Source: BOG-908 sp964242595 (GTDB taxonomy: Bacteria > Pseudomonadota > Alphaproteobacteria > Acetobacterales > Acetobacteraceae). Taken from it: 57,879 bases of DNA. Made by a program: the position numbers and the translations under genes. The notes under the pieces were generated by a model that was given only the letters and a program-made list of their open reading frames with translations, searched no databases and was not told where the DNA came from. Positions 16,400 through 24,120 of the stretch are shown here, one piece after another. Location: positions 1-57,879 of the forward strand of contig CAXTBC010000021.1 in NCBI GenBank assembly GCA_964242595.1, given 5' to 3'. Within the stretch, counting starts at the first letter, position 1. Every line of letters begins with the position of its first letter.

Positions 16400-17833
16400 A
16401 TGCTGCGGCTGGGCCTGCTCGTGCTCACCGCCATCCGCCTCCTGGTGGCGGCACGCGCGCCGCTCTCGCCGGACGAGGCGTATTACTGGGTGTGGTCGAA
16501 GGCGCTGGCCGGCGGCTACCTCGACCACCCGCCGATGGTGGCGCTGTGGATCCGCGCCGGCACCGCCGTGGCCGGCGACACCGCGCTGGGCGTGCGGCTG
16601 CTCGGGCCCGTCTCGACCCTGTTGGGCACGCTGCTGCTGGCGCGCGCGGCCGAGGACCTGGTGCCGGGACGGCGGGCCGGGGTGGCGGCCGGCGTGCTGC
16701 TGAACGCCACGCTGGTGCTAGGCGCCGGCGCGGTGGTGATGACGCCGGACACCCCGCTGCTGTTCTTCTGGACGGCGGCGCTAGCTGCGCTGGCGCGGCT
16801 GTTGCGCACCGGCAGGCCGGCTTGGTGGCTGGCGGTGGGGCTCGCCTGCGGTCTGGCGATGGACAGCAAATACACCGCCGCGCTGCTAGGGCTGGCGCTG
16901 GCCGTGTGGCTGGTGGCGGTGCCGCAGGCGCGGCGCTGGCTGGGCTGCTGGCAGCTCTGGGCAGGCGGCGTGCTGGCTCTGGCGGTCTTTTCGCCGGTGC
17001 TGGCCTGGAACGCGGAGCATGGATGGGCGAGCCTCGCCAAGCAGGGCGGGCGCACCGGCGATTGGCACCCGTCCGAGGCCGTCCGCTTCCTGGCCGAACT
17101 GGCGGCCGGGCAGGTCGGGCTGGCCACGCCTGGGGTGGCCCTCGTGCTGGCGGTGGGCGTGTGGCGCGCGTGGCGCGGCGCGCGCGGCGGCGCCCCGGCG
17201 GCCGGGCTGCTCGCCTGCGCCGTGCTGGTGCCGGCCGCGGTGTTCCTGCAGCACGCGCTGGGCGGGCGGGTGCAGGCGAACTGGCCGGCCGTTTCCTACC
17301 CCGCAGCAGTGCTGGCGGCCTGCTGCCTGGGTGCCGCCCCCGTGCGCTACTGGCGACCGGCGGCCGGGCTCGGCCTGGCCGTCTCGGCCCTGGTCTACGT
17401 GCAGGCGGCCTGGGGCGTGCTGCCGTTGCCCCGCTTCCTGGACGTGACGTTGGTGCGGCTGGCCGGCTGGCAGGACCTGGCGGGCCAGGTTTACGTGGCC
17501 GAACAGGCGGCGCAGGCCGGGTTCGTGGTGGCCGACGAGTACGGGCTGGCAAGCGAGCTGGCGTTCCGGCTGCATGGCGGCGTGGTGGGCCTGGAGCACA
17601 GGTGGGCGCTGTTCGCGCTGCCGCGCGCGGCGGTGGCCGGCCGGACCGGCATCCTGGTGCGCAGCATGCGGGCGTTCGGGCCGCCGGACGCGCGGCCCTG
17701 GGTGTCGGTGGTCAAGCTGGGGACACTGGAGCGGGGCCGCGTCGGACGGACGGCCGAGACTTACCAAATCTATCGGGTGGTGGCGCCTGCTGATGGCCTG
17801 CGTGGCGCGGCTTGGCTGCCGGCGGGTAGGTAG
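16400..17833 (+). CDS. GT39/ArnT-like membrane glycosyltransferase
   Basis: A 477-residue polytopic membrane protein. It opens with a helix (LRLGLLVLTAIRLLVAA) followed by SPDEAYYWVWSKALAGGYLD, the acidic first periplasmic loop typical of the GT39/PMT_2 (ArnT-like) family, which uses polyprenyl-phosphate sugars as donors. About nine to ten more helices follow, with MTPDTPLLFFWTAALAALAR in the middle and a soluble periplasmic C-terminus. The ATG at 16400 has GGGAGG four bases upstream. It probably glycosylates lipid or envelope polysaccharide; the acceptor is unknown. A family-1 repeat follows the stop directly. Confidence 0.87.
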   Translation: MLRLGLLVLTAIRLLVAARAPLSPDEAYYWVWSKALAGGYLDHPPMVALWIRAGTAVAGDTALGVRLLGPVSTLLGTLLLARAAEDLVPGRRAGVAAGVLLNATLVLGAGAVVMTPDTPLLFFWTAALAALARLLRTGRPAWWLAVGLACGLAMDSKYTAALLGLALAVWLVAVPQARRWLGCWQLWAGGVLALAVFSPVLAWNAEHGWASLAKQGGRTGDWHPSEAVRFLAELAAGQVGLATPGVALVLAVGVWRAWRGARGGAPAAGLLACAVLVPAAVFLQHALGGRVQANWPAVSYPAAVLAACCLGAAPVRYWRPAAGLGLAVSALVYVQAAWGVLPLPRFLDVTLVRLAGWQDLAGQVYVAEQAAQAGFVVADEYGLASELAFRLHGGVVGLEHRWALFALPRAAVAGRTGILVRSMRAFGPPDARPWVSVVKLGTLERGRVGRTAETYQIYRVVAPADGLRGAAWLPAGR

Positions 17834-17834
17834 G

Positions 17835-17926
17835 ACGGCCTTCTTTTTCGAGAAAAAAAAGCAAAAAGCTCTTGCTGGATTGGTAGGGTCCTGTCCTGCA
17901 ATACCCGACGGGGCGAAAAGTGCGTC
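17835..17926. repeat. Family-1 element with A arm and decayed second arm
   Basis: The A-type arm starts within three bases of the GT39 stop (GGCCTTCTTTTTCGAG, then an A-run and CAAAAAGC). A spacer with GTCCTGTC and CCCGACGGGGCGAAAAG remains, but the second hairpin is missing. Confidence 0.75.
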
Positions 17927-18023
17927 ACCTGATCGCCAGCGCGTGTCTTCAACAGACACTTAGAAGCCCCTTAACCATGCCTGTGCCAAATTGCCCAGCG
18001 GCCGGCAGCTTGGGTGGTTTCGG

Positions 18024-19046
18024 ATGGGCAAGCGCGACACGAAAGGCATCACCATCATCCGCCGCGAGGAGGTGATCGAGGCGGGGCACCATGGTGGCGC
18101 GTGGAAGGTGGCGTACGCCGATTTCGTAACGGCAATGATGGCGTTCTTCCTGCTGATGTGGCTGCTGAACGCCACCACCGAGGCGCAGCGCCGCGGGCTC
18201 GCCGACTACTTCAGCCCCAGCGCATCGGTGTCCGTGCAACGCTCGGGAACCGGGCGGCCGCTGGGCGGCCAGTCGCCGTTCACCGACGGGCTGGCGATCT
18301 CGGACCGCGGCACGCTGGCGGTGATGAACGCCAACGCCCCCCCGGTGGACGAGGAGGACGACGGCAGCGACACGCTGGCCACCACGACCGTGCACCGGGA
18401 GGTCAGCGCCACGGCGGCCGGCGGGGTGGCAGGTGGGCCTGCCGGCGCCACGACGCCGGCAGGCGCGACCGCGCCGGCGACCAGACAGGCGGCCGAGCAG
18501 GCCCGCAAGCAGGAGCAGGCGAGTTTTGCCAAGGCGGCGGCCGACATGCGCCGCATGATCGCCGCCGACCCGGACCTGGCACCGCTCGCGCGCCAGCTTG
18601 CCGTCGACCTCACGCCCGAAGGCTTGCGGGTGCAACTGCGGGACTCCGAAGGGTTGCCGATGTTCGCTCAAGGCTCGCCCGAACCCAACGACCGTGCCCG
18701 TGCGGTGCTGACCCGGCTAGCGCCGATGCTGATGGGGCTACACGAGGCGGTGGCGATCGCCGGCTACACCGACGCCACCCCCTACGCGGGCGGCGCCGGG
18801 CGGACGAACTGGGACCTGTCGGCCGACCGCGCCAACGCTACGCGCCGCATCCTTACCGAGGCCGGGCTGCCGGACGGCCGGATACGCGACGTGAGCGGCC
18901 ATGGCGACCGCGATCCCCTGTTGCCCGGCACGCCGGAAGCGGCATCTAACCGACGCATCGCCATCCTTCTACTGCGCTCGGCGCCGGCGTCCCAGCCTGG
19001 TGAAGCGGCACCCCAGGCCGGTGCCGCCACGCCGGCCAAGCATTGA
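18024..19046 (+). CDS. motB: Flagellar stator protein MotB
   Basis: A 340-residue protein. The N-terminal cytoplasmic segment ends in GAWKVAYADFVTAMMAFFLL: the single transmembrane helix with the proton-channel Asp in YADF. WLLNATTEAQRRGLADYFSP follows, the plug region. A Gly/Ala/Thr-rich linker of about 40 residues precedes the OmpA-like peptidoglycan-binding domain (VAIAGYTDATPYAGG, then LSADRANATRRIL and SNRRIAILLL). It anchors the stator to the cell wall. The ATG at 18024 is chosen because it begins MGKRDTKGITIIRR, as in the family. motA follows after 10 bases. No other flagellar gene is in the window. Confidence 0.95.
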   Translation: MGKRDTKGITIIRREEVIEAGHHGGAWKVAYADFVTAMMAFFLLMWLLNATTEAQRRGLADYFSPSASVSVQRSGTGRPLGGQSPFTDGLAISDRGTLAVMNANAPPVDEEDDGSDTLATTTVHREVSATAAGGVAGGPAGATTPAGATAPATRQAAEQARKQEQASFAKAAADMRRMIAADPDLAPLARQLAVDLTPEGLRVQLRDSEGLPMFAQGSPEPNDRARAVLTRLAPMLMGLHEAVAIAGYTDATPYAGGAGRTNWDLSADRANATRRILTEAGLPDGRIRDVSGHGDRDPLLPGTPEAASNRRIAILLLRSAPASQPGEAAPQAGAATPAKH

Positions 19047-19056
19047 ACGCCGTACC

Positions 19057-19929
19057 ATGCTGACCGTCGGCGGATTGGGTTTCTTGCTCGCCTGCGTGTT
19101 CGGCAGCTTCATCGCGAGCGGTGGCGCCATCGGGCCGTTGTTGGCGTCGATGCCGTTCGAGCTTCTGACCATCTTGGGAGCCGCGATCGGCACCTTCATC
19201 ATGGCCAACTCCATGACCGGCGTGAAGCACACGCTGGCTGGGTTCGGCATGATCCTCAAAGGCGAGCGATACAAAAAAACGGAATACGTGGAGCTGCTGT
19301 CGCTGCTGTTCTTCTTCACCAAGCTGGCCAACCAGCGCGGGGCTATGGCGCTGGAGCCGCACATCGAAAAGCCCGACGACAGCACGGCGTTCAAGCATTT
19401 CCCCAAGATATTGGCGGACCATCACACCACGGCGCTGGTGTGCGACTACCTGCGCATGATGGGGATGAACGCCGACGATCCCCACCAGATCGAGGACCTG
19501 ATGGGCCGCGAGTTGAAGAAGACGCTGCACGAAGAACTGCACGGCAGCCACGCCATCCAGACGATGGCCGACGCGCTCCCAGCGCTTGGGATCGTGGCGG
19601 CCGTGCTGGGCGTGATCAAGACGATGGGGCACATCAACGAGCCGCCAGCGGTGCTGGGCGAGATGATCGGCGGCGCCTTGGTGGGCACGTTCCTAGGCGT
19701 GCTGCTGGCCTACGGAATCGCGGCGCCCTGCGCGTCACGCATCAAGGGCATCGTGGAAGGCGATGCGCGCTACAGCGACGTGATCCGCGCGGTGCTGGTG
19801 GCACACCTGCACGGCAACGCCCCGCAGGTGAGCGTGGAGACCGGCCGCAAGATGGTGCCCAATGAGTTCATGCCCAGCTTCCAGGAGCTGGAAGAATCGC
19901 TAGGCAAACTGCAAGTGCCAGCAGCATAG
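19057..19929 (+). CDS. motA: Flagellar stator protein MotA
   Basis: A 290-residue protein, the usual length. Four transmembrane helices: two at the start (MLTVGGLGFLLACVFGSFIA, then FELLTILGAAIGTFIMAN) and two after the large cytoplasmic loop (LPALGIVAAVLGVIKTMG and IGGALVGTFLGVLLAYGIA). The Pro residues that couple to the MotB Asp are in GIVAAVLGVI and the following loop region. With MotB it forms the proton-driven stator that turns the flagellar motor. It sits 10 bases after motB, in the order motB-motA, the reverse of the arrangement in enterobacteria. The ATG at 19057 starts directly at the first helix. Confidence 0.95.
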   Translation: MLTVGGLGFLLACVFGSFIASGGAIGPLLASMPFELLTILGAAIGTFIMANSMTGVKHTLAGFGMILKGERYKKTEYVELLSLLFFFTKLANQRGAMALEPHIEKPDDSTAFKHFPKILADHHTTALVCDYLRMMGMNADDPHQIEDLMGRELKKTLHEELHGSHAIQTMADALPALGIVAAVLGVIKTMGHINEPPAVLGEMIGGALVGTFLGVLLAYGIAAPCASRIKGIVEGDARYSDVIRAVLVAHLHGNAPQVSVETGRKMVPNEFMPSFQELEESLGKLQVPAA

Positions 19930-19973
19930 CGACGTGACCCGCGGTCGAGAGAACTCCGCGACAGCCCGGATAG

Positions 19974-20014
19974 AAGTCCTTTGCTTTTTTTCTTCAGAAA
20001 AGAAGGCCTTCCTT
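19974..20014. repeat. Family-1 half element (A arm)
   Basis: A right-type A arm (CTTTTTTTCTTCAG, AAAAGAAGGCCTTCC) ends three bases before the stop of the minus-strand DUF2141 gene and about 45 bases after the motA stop. It therefore sits between two convergent genes, as a bidirectional terminator would. Confidence 0.78.
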
Positions 20015-20016
20015 CC

Positions 20017-20433
20017 TCAATAATAGTGCAACCCGAACGCGATCCGGGCCACATCCCCGCCCACCTCGAACGATGCCGTATCGAACCGAGGCGGCCCCAT
20101 GCGCATCGGTGCGTTGTTGGAGAAGCCCATCGCCTCCTTGGGCAACCCCAGGATGTTGCGATCCAGTCGGCCGTTGCCGTTCTCGTCGTGGAACGCCTGC
20201 GCGGCGTAAGTGCCAGGCGGCACGCCGGCGATGCTGATGGTGACGGTGCCGATGCTGGCCGCAACCCGGCCGCGCCAGGCGCAGTGCGGCCGCAGGAACT
20301 CGGCCCGGCTGCACAATGCGACCAGCACCTCCCCCTTTGCGTCGCGCACGCCGGATACGCTCACCTCCACCGTGCTGGCGAACGCCGCCGCAGGTGCCAA
20401 CAGAAGCAAGGCGCAAGCGAGCAGACCGCGCAT
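20017..20433 (-). CDS. DUF2141 family secreted protein
   Basis: A 138-residue protein with a signal peptide (MRGLLACALLLLAPAAAFA, cleavage after AFA). The mature domain is a beta-sandwich with the DUF2141 pattern: VEVSVSGVRDAKGEVLVALC at the start, AGVPPGTYAAQAFHDENGNG in the middle, then LGLPKEAMGFSNNAP. The function of the family is unknown; it is predicted periplasmic. The ATG shares one base with the stop of the carotenoid glycosyltransferase gene (TGATG), so it is translationally coupled and the last gene of the carotenoid operon. Its place in that operon suggests a role in carrying or placing the finished carotenoid, which is inference. Confidence 0.88.
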   Translation of the reverse strand: MRGLLACALLLLAPAAAFASTVEVSVSGVRDAKGEVLVALCSRAEFLRPHCAWRGRVAASIGTVTISIAGVPPGTYAAQAFHDENGNGRLDRNILGLPKEAMGFSNNAPMRMGPPRFDTASFEVGGDVARIAFGLHYY

Positions 20434-21530
20434 CAGCCTTGCGCCGGGTAGGCCCGGCCACGCCACGTCGCGGGACGGCCGGAGGCGGCGCGCAGCAGGG
20501 CAGCCCATTGCAGGCCGAGCAGTGCGGCGACTCCGACAGGGTGGAGCAGCGCGCTGGGCAAAGGCTGACGGAACCGCCACGCTAGGACAAGCCGGGTGGC
20601 CAGCCAGCACGCGCAGGCGGCGGCCGGCACGGGCCCGGGTGCCGCAAGCAGCATGATCACGGGGAGAACGGCGCCGCCGGCCAGGATGAACGTCCAGACC
20701 GGAAGGGCGGCGGGCTTGGCCATGCCCTCGGTCGCGTTCTTGGTCAGCCCTTCCCAGACCTGTCCGGCGCTGCTGTACATGCGGCAAGTAGCCAACGACG
20801 TGGCGTCGAACAGGCCGGTCATGAAGCCGGCGCGGCGGAAGGCGCGCGGCAGGGTGATGCCGTCATGCAGGGAGGCGCGTATGGCGGCGTGGCCGCCGGC
20901 CGCCTCGTAGGCGTCCTTACGGGCGATGAAGAGCTGACCGCAGCCGGCGCCCAGCGCCGGGGCCAGGGAGCGTTGCATCTGACCCAGCGGCAGGTAGCCC
21001 AGCAGCAGGAAGTGGATCAGCGGCAGCAGCAGCTTCTCGGACCAGGTCCGCGTGACCTGGCGCGGGAAGCCGCTGGCCAGGCCCAGGTCGTGCCGAGCCA
21101 TGTAGCCCGCCATGCGGCTGAGCGCGTCCGGCGCCAGGCGAACGTCGGCGTCCACGAACACCAGCAGGGGATGCGTGGCCAGGCGGGCCAATGCGGCGCA
21201 GGCGTGCTGCTTGCCGGACCAGCCGGGCAGCAGCTTCGTGCCGGTGGCGGTACGCAGGCGCGGGTCGGTGATGGCGGCCAGGATGGCGGGCGTCGCGTCC
21301 GTGGAGCCGTCGTCCAGCACGATCAGCTCGAGCGTGACGCCGTGGCTGCCCAGGATGGCGGCCGCCGCGGCACCGATGTTGGCCTCCTCGTTGCGGGCAG
21401 GCACCAGCACCGAGACGGCAGGAACGCCTTCGGCCAGAGCGGGGCGGCGGAAGCGGCACAAATTGTCCAGGAGCAGGCAGAACGGCAAGGCTGCCAGCGC
21501 CAGGCTGGCCCAGCAGAGCGCGGCCGCCAT
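20433..21530 (-). CDS. Family 2 glycosyltransferase, CrtQ-like (carotenoid)
   Basis: A 365-residue membrane-anchored GT2. One N-terminal helix, then the GT-A fold: VSVLVPARNEEANIG, IVLDDGSTDATPAIL, the DxD-type metal site in LVFVDADVRLAP, and three C-terminal hydrophobic helices. The layout and the sequence SEKLLLPLIHFLLLGYLPLG match the glycosyltransferases that esterify C30 carotenoic acids (CrtQ type). Its operon partners, two CrtI-family enzymes and an acyltransferase, make the same four-enzyme set as the staphyloxanthin pathway. The start overlaps the acyltransferase stop by one base and the stop overlaps the DUF2141 start by one base. The sugar and the acceptor are inferred, not shown. 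Confidence 0.82.
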   Translation of the reverse strand: MAAALCWASLALAALPFCLLLDNLCRFRRPALAEGVPAVSVLVPARNEEANIGAAAAAILGSHGVTLELIVLDDGSTDATPAILAAITDPRLRTATGTKLLPGWSGKQHACAALARLATHPLLVFVDADVRLAPDALSRMAGYMARHDLGLASGFPRQVTRTWSEKLLLPLIHFLLLGYLPLGQMQRSLAPALGAGCGQLFIARKDAYEAAGGHAAIRASLHDGITLPRAFRRAGFMTGLFDATSLATCRMYSSAGQVWEGLTKNATEGMAKPAALPVWTFILAGGAVLPVIMLLAAPGPVPAAACACWLATRLVLAWRFRQPLPSALLHPVGVAALLGLQWAALLRAASGRPATWRGRAYPAQG

Positions 21531-22330
21531 CAGTGCTGGCCGGGTTCGTGGCGCGCGTGGAAGCGGCGGCCGGCGGCCAGCGCGCGGGTGCGGCGCCAGG
21601 TATCGTAGATGCCGCCCACGCCCGCGGTGCCGCTGAACAGGCGAGTGAAGTGTCCAGCTTCGCGCGTAGCCGAGGCTGCCGCCAGCTGGTCCAGCGTTTC
21701 GGTCAGGCCCGCCTCCAGGGCTTGCTGCCAGTCATTCACCCGTGTGCTTCCCCCGACTTTATTCGCCGCCGGCTGCACCGGCGTGCCGAACCGCAGCAGC
21801 GCCTCCGGCTTGCTCTCGTTCCAGAAGCTGTACTCCAAAGCCAGCGGCAGGAACACCGCTTCGGGGTGCCGGCGGGCCAAGTGGGCGATCCCGGGGCGCA
21901 GGCTGATGGGGCGAAGGCGGGGGTCGGTGAAGCTGCCCTCGGCGGTGATGCACAGGCAGGTGGCGGGCTGCGCCAGGCCCGCGGCCGCGATGCGCAGGAA
22001 AGCCGCCGCGCTGCGCTTGCTGCCCGGCTCCAGGCCGAACACGCCCATGCGCTTGAACAGGCCGTAGCGCTGCAGCTCGGCCGCGTCCATCGGGCCGAAC
22101 CCGCGGCGCTGCAGCAGGCCGGGCAGCACCAGCAGCAGCAGCGCCGGGTCCCACCAGGAAGGGTGGTTGCAGTAGATGACGAGCGGGCGGCCGGGGAAGG
22201 GCGGCGGGATGGTGCCGCGGGCGACGCGCACGGCGGAAAAGCTGCGCCAGAAATACCAGCGCAAATAGAGGCGGAACGCGGCCGTGAGGCCAGGGGCGTA
22301 GCTTGCAAGCGGGTGGTCTTCGGGAAGCAT
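21530..22330 (-). CDS. Lysophospholipid acyltransferase-family protein, CrtO-like role
   Basis: 266 residues. The PlsC-type acyltransferase motif I is NHPSWWDP (His and Asp in the H-x4-D spacing) at about residues 55-62; a second block is ITAEGSFTD near 128, in the position of the EGTR motif. One hydrophobic segment near the N-terminus suggests membrane association (FRLYLRWYFWRSF). In this cluster it probably adds the fatty acyl group to a carotenoid glucoside, as CrtO does in staphyloxanthin synthesis; a phospholipid role cannot be excluded. Its stop shares one base with the start of the glycosyltransferase gene (TGATG), so the two are coupled. A family-1 element separates it from the upstream desaturase gene. 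Confidence 0.8.
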   Translation of the reverse strand: MLPEDHPLASYAPGLTAAFRLYLRWYFWRSFSAVRVARGTIPPPFPGRPLVIYCNHPSWWDPALLLLVLPGLLQRRGFGPMDAAELQRYGLFKRMGVFGLEPGSKRSAAAFLRIAAAGLAQPATCLCITAEGSFTDPRLRPISLRPGIAHLARRHPEAVFLPLALEYSFWNESKPEALLRFGTPVQPAANKVGGSTRVNDWQQALEAGLTETLDQLAAASATREAGHFTRLFSGTAGVGGIYDTWRRTRALAAGRRFHARHEPGQH

Positions 22331-22331
22331 C

Positions 22332-22461
22332 AGGAAGCAAGGTCTTCTTTTTTGAAAAAAAGAAGCAAAAAACTTTTATCCGGGCTGTCGCGGACTTTCC
22401 CGCACCACCCGACTGGAAGCAAAAGTTTTTTGGTTCTTTTTCTCAAAAAAGAACTGCTTGC
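22332..22461. repeat. Family-1 palindromic element, complete (A arm, then B arm)
   Basis: The left arm has CTTC / GAAG closing pairs, the right arm GTTC / GAAC. The spacer contains GGGCTGTCGCGG and CCCGAC. It lies inside the carotenoid operon, between the desaturase stop (22462) and the acyltransferase start (22330), so it does not fully block the operon if the genes are co-transcribed. Confidence 0.85.
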
Positions 22462-24015
22462 CTAACTCGCCTGCGCCAAGGCGGAAGCCGCCACGTCCGA
22501 ATCCAGCGTGTCCGCCGCGATCCACCCCGACATCAGCACCATCGGCATGCCGGGCCCGGGATGCGCCGCACCGCCGGCCAAATAGAGGCCCGCCAGCTCG
22601 CGCGAACGGTTGCCAGGCTTGAACGCGCCGAACATGCGGCCGTGGCTGGCCAGGCCGTAGATCGCACCATCCAGCACGCTGTATCGGTCGTGGATGTCCT
22701 GCGGCGTCAGAATACGCTCCACCTTGATGCGGCTCTCCAGGTCTGTCAGGCCGGCGGTGCGGGCGAGCTTGTCCAGGATCACTTGCCGGTAAGCCGGCAG
22801 CATCTCCTGCCAGTTGTGGTGCGGCCGCAGGTAGGGGGTGTGCACCAGCACGTAGAGCGCCTCGCCGCCCGGCGGCGCCACGCCCGGTTCCGTGCGAGAC
22901 GGGGCGGCGATGTAGCAGGTGGGATCGGGCGCCGGCTCGCCACGGTTGTAGATGTAGTCGAACTCCTCCTCGGGATCGCGGGAGAAGACGAAATCATGGT
23001 GCGCCAGGTGCTCGTAGGCGCGGTCCAGGCCCAGGTAGAGCACCACGCCGGAACAGGCCGGCTCTCGCTTCCAGCGGCGGGCAAATTTCTGCGCCGGCAC
23101 ACCGCGCACCAGTTCGCGGTAGGTGCGCACGCTGTCCATATTGGACACCACGGCGGCTACCGGCACCGTCTCGCCGGCTTCGGTCTGCACCGCCGTCACC
23201 CGGCCGTTCTCGCTCAGGATGCGCGCGATGCCGGTGCTGGTGCGCACCACCACGCCCAACTCCCGCGCCAGCTTCTCGAGTGCCAGCGGCACGGCGCGCG
23301 TGCCGCCCATCGGGTACCAAACGCCGTCGTTGGTCTGCATGTGGGCGATGCTGCACAGCACGGCGGGCGAGCCGTAGGGCGAGCTGCCGACGTACTGGAC
23401 AAAATGGTCCAGCATCTGTGCCACCCGCTTGTCCTTCACCCGCTTGCGTATCTGGCCGGCCACCGTGGTGCCCATGCGCAGGCTCATCACGTCCTTCAGC
23501 GTGGCGAGGTCCATGTTCTTTTTGAAGTCCATGGTGTCGAACACGTCTTCCACGGAGCGCCAGAAGAAGAACTTCTCGCTCACCTCGTGCAGCTTGGCCG
23601 ACATGGTGATGAAATCCTCGTAGCCGTTCTCCGTCCCCGGCGCGTAGGCGGCGAGCGTCGTCTTCATCTCCGCCACGTCCTGCTGCAGGTCGAGCACGGA
23701 GCCGTCCTCGAAGAAGCAGCGCCATTGCGGGTCGAGCCGGCGCAGGTCCAGCACGTCGGACATGCGGCGGCCGGCCTCGCTGAAGATGCGCTCCAGCACA
23801 CGAGGAACGGTCAGGATGGTGGGCCCCATGTCGAACCGGTAGCCGTCCTGCTCGAACAGCGCCGCCTTGCCGCCGATCCAGTCGTTACGTTCGAACAGTA
23901 CAACCTTGTGGCCGCGGGCGGCCAGCGTGCAGGCGGCGGCCAGGCCCGCCAGGCCGGCACCGATGACGGCGGTGGGGTGGGGGGAGGGGGCGGGGAGATT
24001 CTGGCCGTCCGGCAT
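22462..24015 (-). CDS. CrtI/CrtN/CrtP-family carotenoid desaturase or oxidase (1)
   Basis: A 517-residue FAD enzyme. The dinucleotide-binding motif AVIGAGLAGLAAA is at about 16-28, followed by RFDMGPTILTVPRVLERIF, typical of CrtI-like phytoene or diapophytoene desaturases and oxidases. The C-terminus has the flavin signature LYLAGGAAHPGPGMPMVLMS. The start is the ATG at 24015, with AAGGA nine bases upstream; the frame continues upstream only through a family-1 repeat. With the second CrtI-like gene it forms the pair seen in C30 carotenoid clusters, one desaturating and one oxidising a terminal methyl. Which is which cannot be told from the sequence. The substrate class (squalene-derived) is inferred from the partner genes. 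Confidence 0.88.
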   Translation of the reverse strand: MPDGQNLPAPSPHPTAVIGAGLAGLAAACTLAARGHKVVLFERNDWIGGKAALFEQDGYRFDMGPTILTVPRVLERIFSEAGRRMSDVLDLRRLDPQWRCFFEDGSVLDLQQDVAEMKTTLAAYAPGTENGYEDFITMSAKLHEVSEKFFFWRSVEDVFDTMDFKKNMDLATLKDVMSLRMGTTVAGQIRKRVKDKRVAQMLDHFVQYVGSSPYGSPAVLCSIAHMQTNDGVWYPMGGTRAVPLALEKLARELGVVVRTSTGIARILSENGRVTAVQTEAGETVPVAAVVSNMDSVRTYRELVRGVPAQKFARRWKREPACSGVVLYLGLDRAYEHLAHHDFVFSRDPEEEFDYIYNRGEPAPDPTCYIAAPSRTEPGVAPPGGEALYVLVHTPYLRPHHNWQEMLPAYRQVILDKLARTAGLTDLESRIKVERILTPQDIHDRYSVLDGAIYGLASHGRMFGAFKPGNRSRELAGLYLAGGAAHPGPGMPMVLMSGWIAADTLDSDVAASALAQAS

Positions 24016-24039
24016 GGGGTGGTCCTTGTGGTTGAGGCT

Positions 24040-24100
24040 AGGAAGGCCTTCTTTTTTGAAAAAAAGAAGCAAAAAACTTTTGACTCCGCTGTCGCGGTTC
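24040..24100. repeat. Family-1 half element (A arm and spacer)
   Basis: An A-type arm (GGCCTTCTTTTTTG, AAAAAAAGAAGC, AAAAAACTTTTG) followed by GACTCCGCTGTCGCG, the same spacer start as at 31375 and 40195. The B arm is absent. It sits between the two CrtI-family genes. Confidence 0.82.
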
Positions 24101-24120
24101 CGTTCGGCTGGCGCGCGACT

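Noticed and set aside
16492..17793. Second long plus-strand frame within the GT39 gene
   Set aside because: Shifted frame, Arg/Gly-rich with no helices; the GT39 frame has a ribosome site and the family motif.
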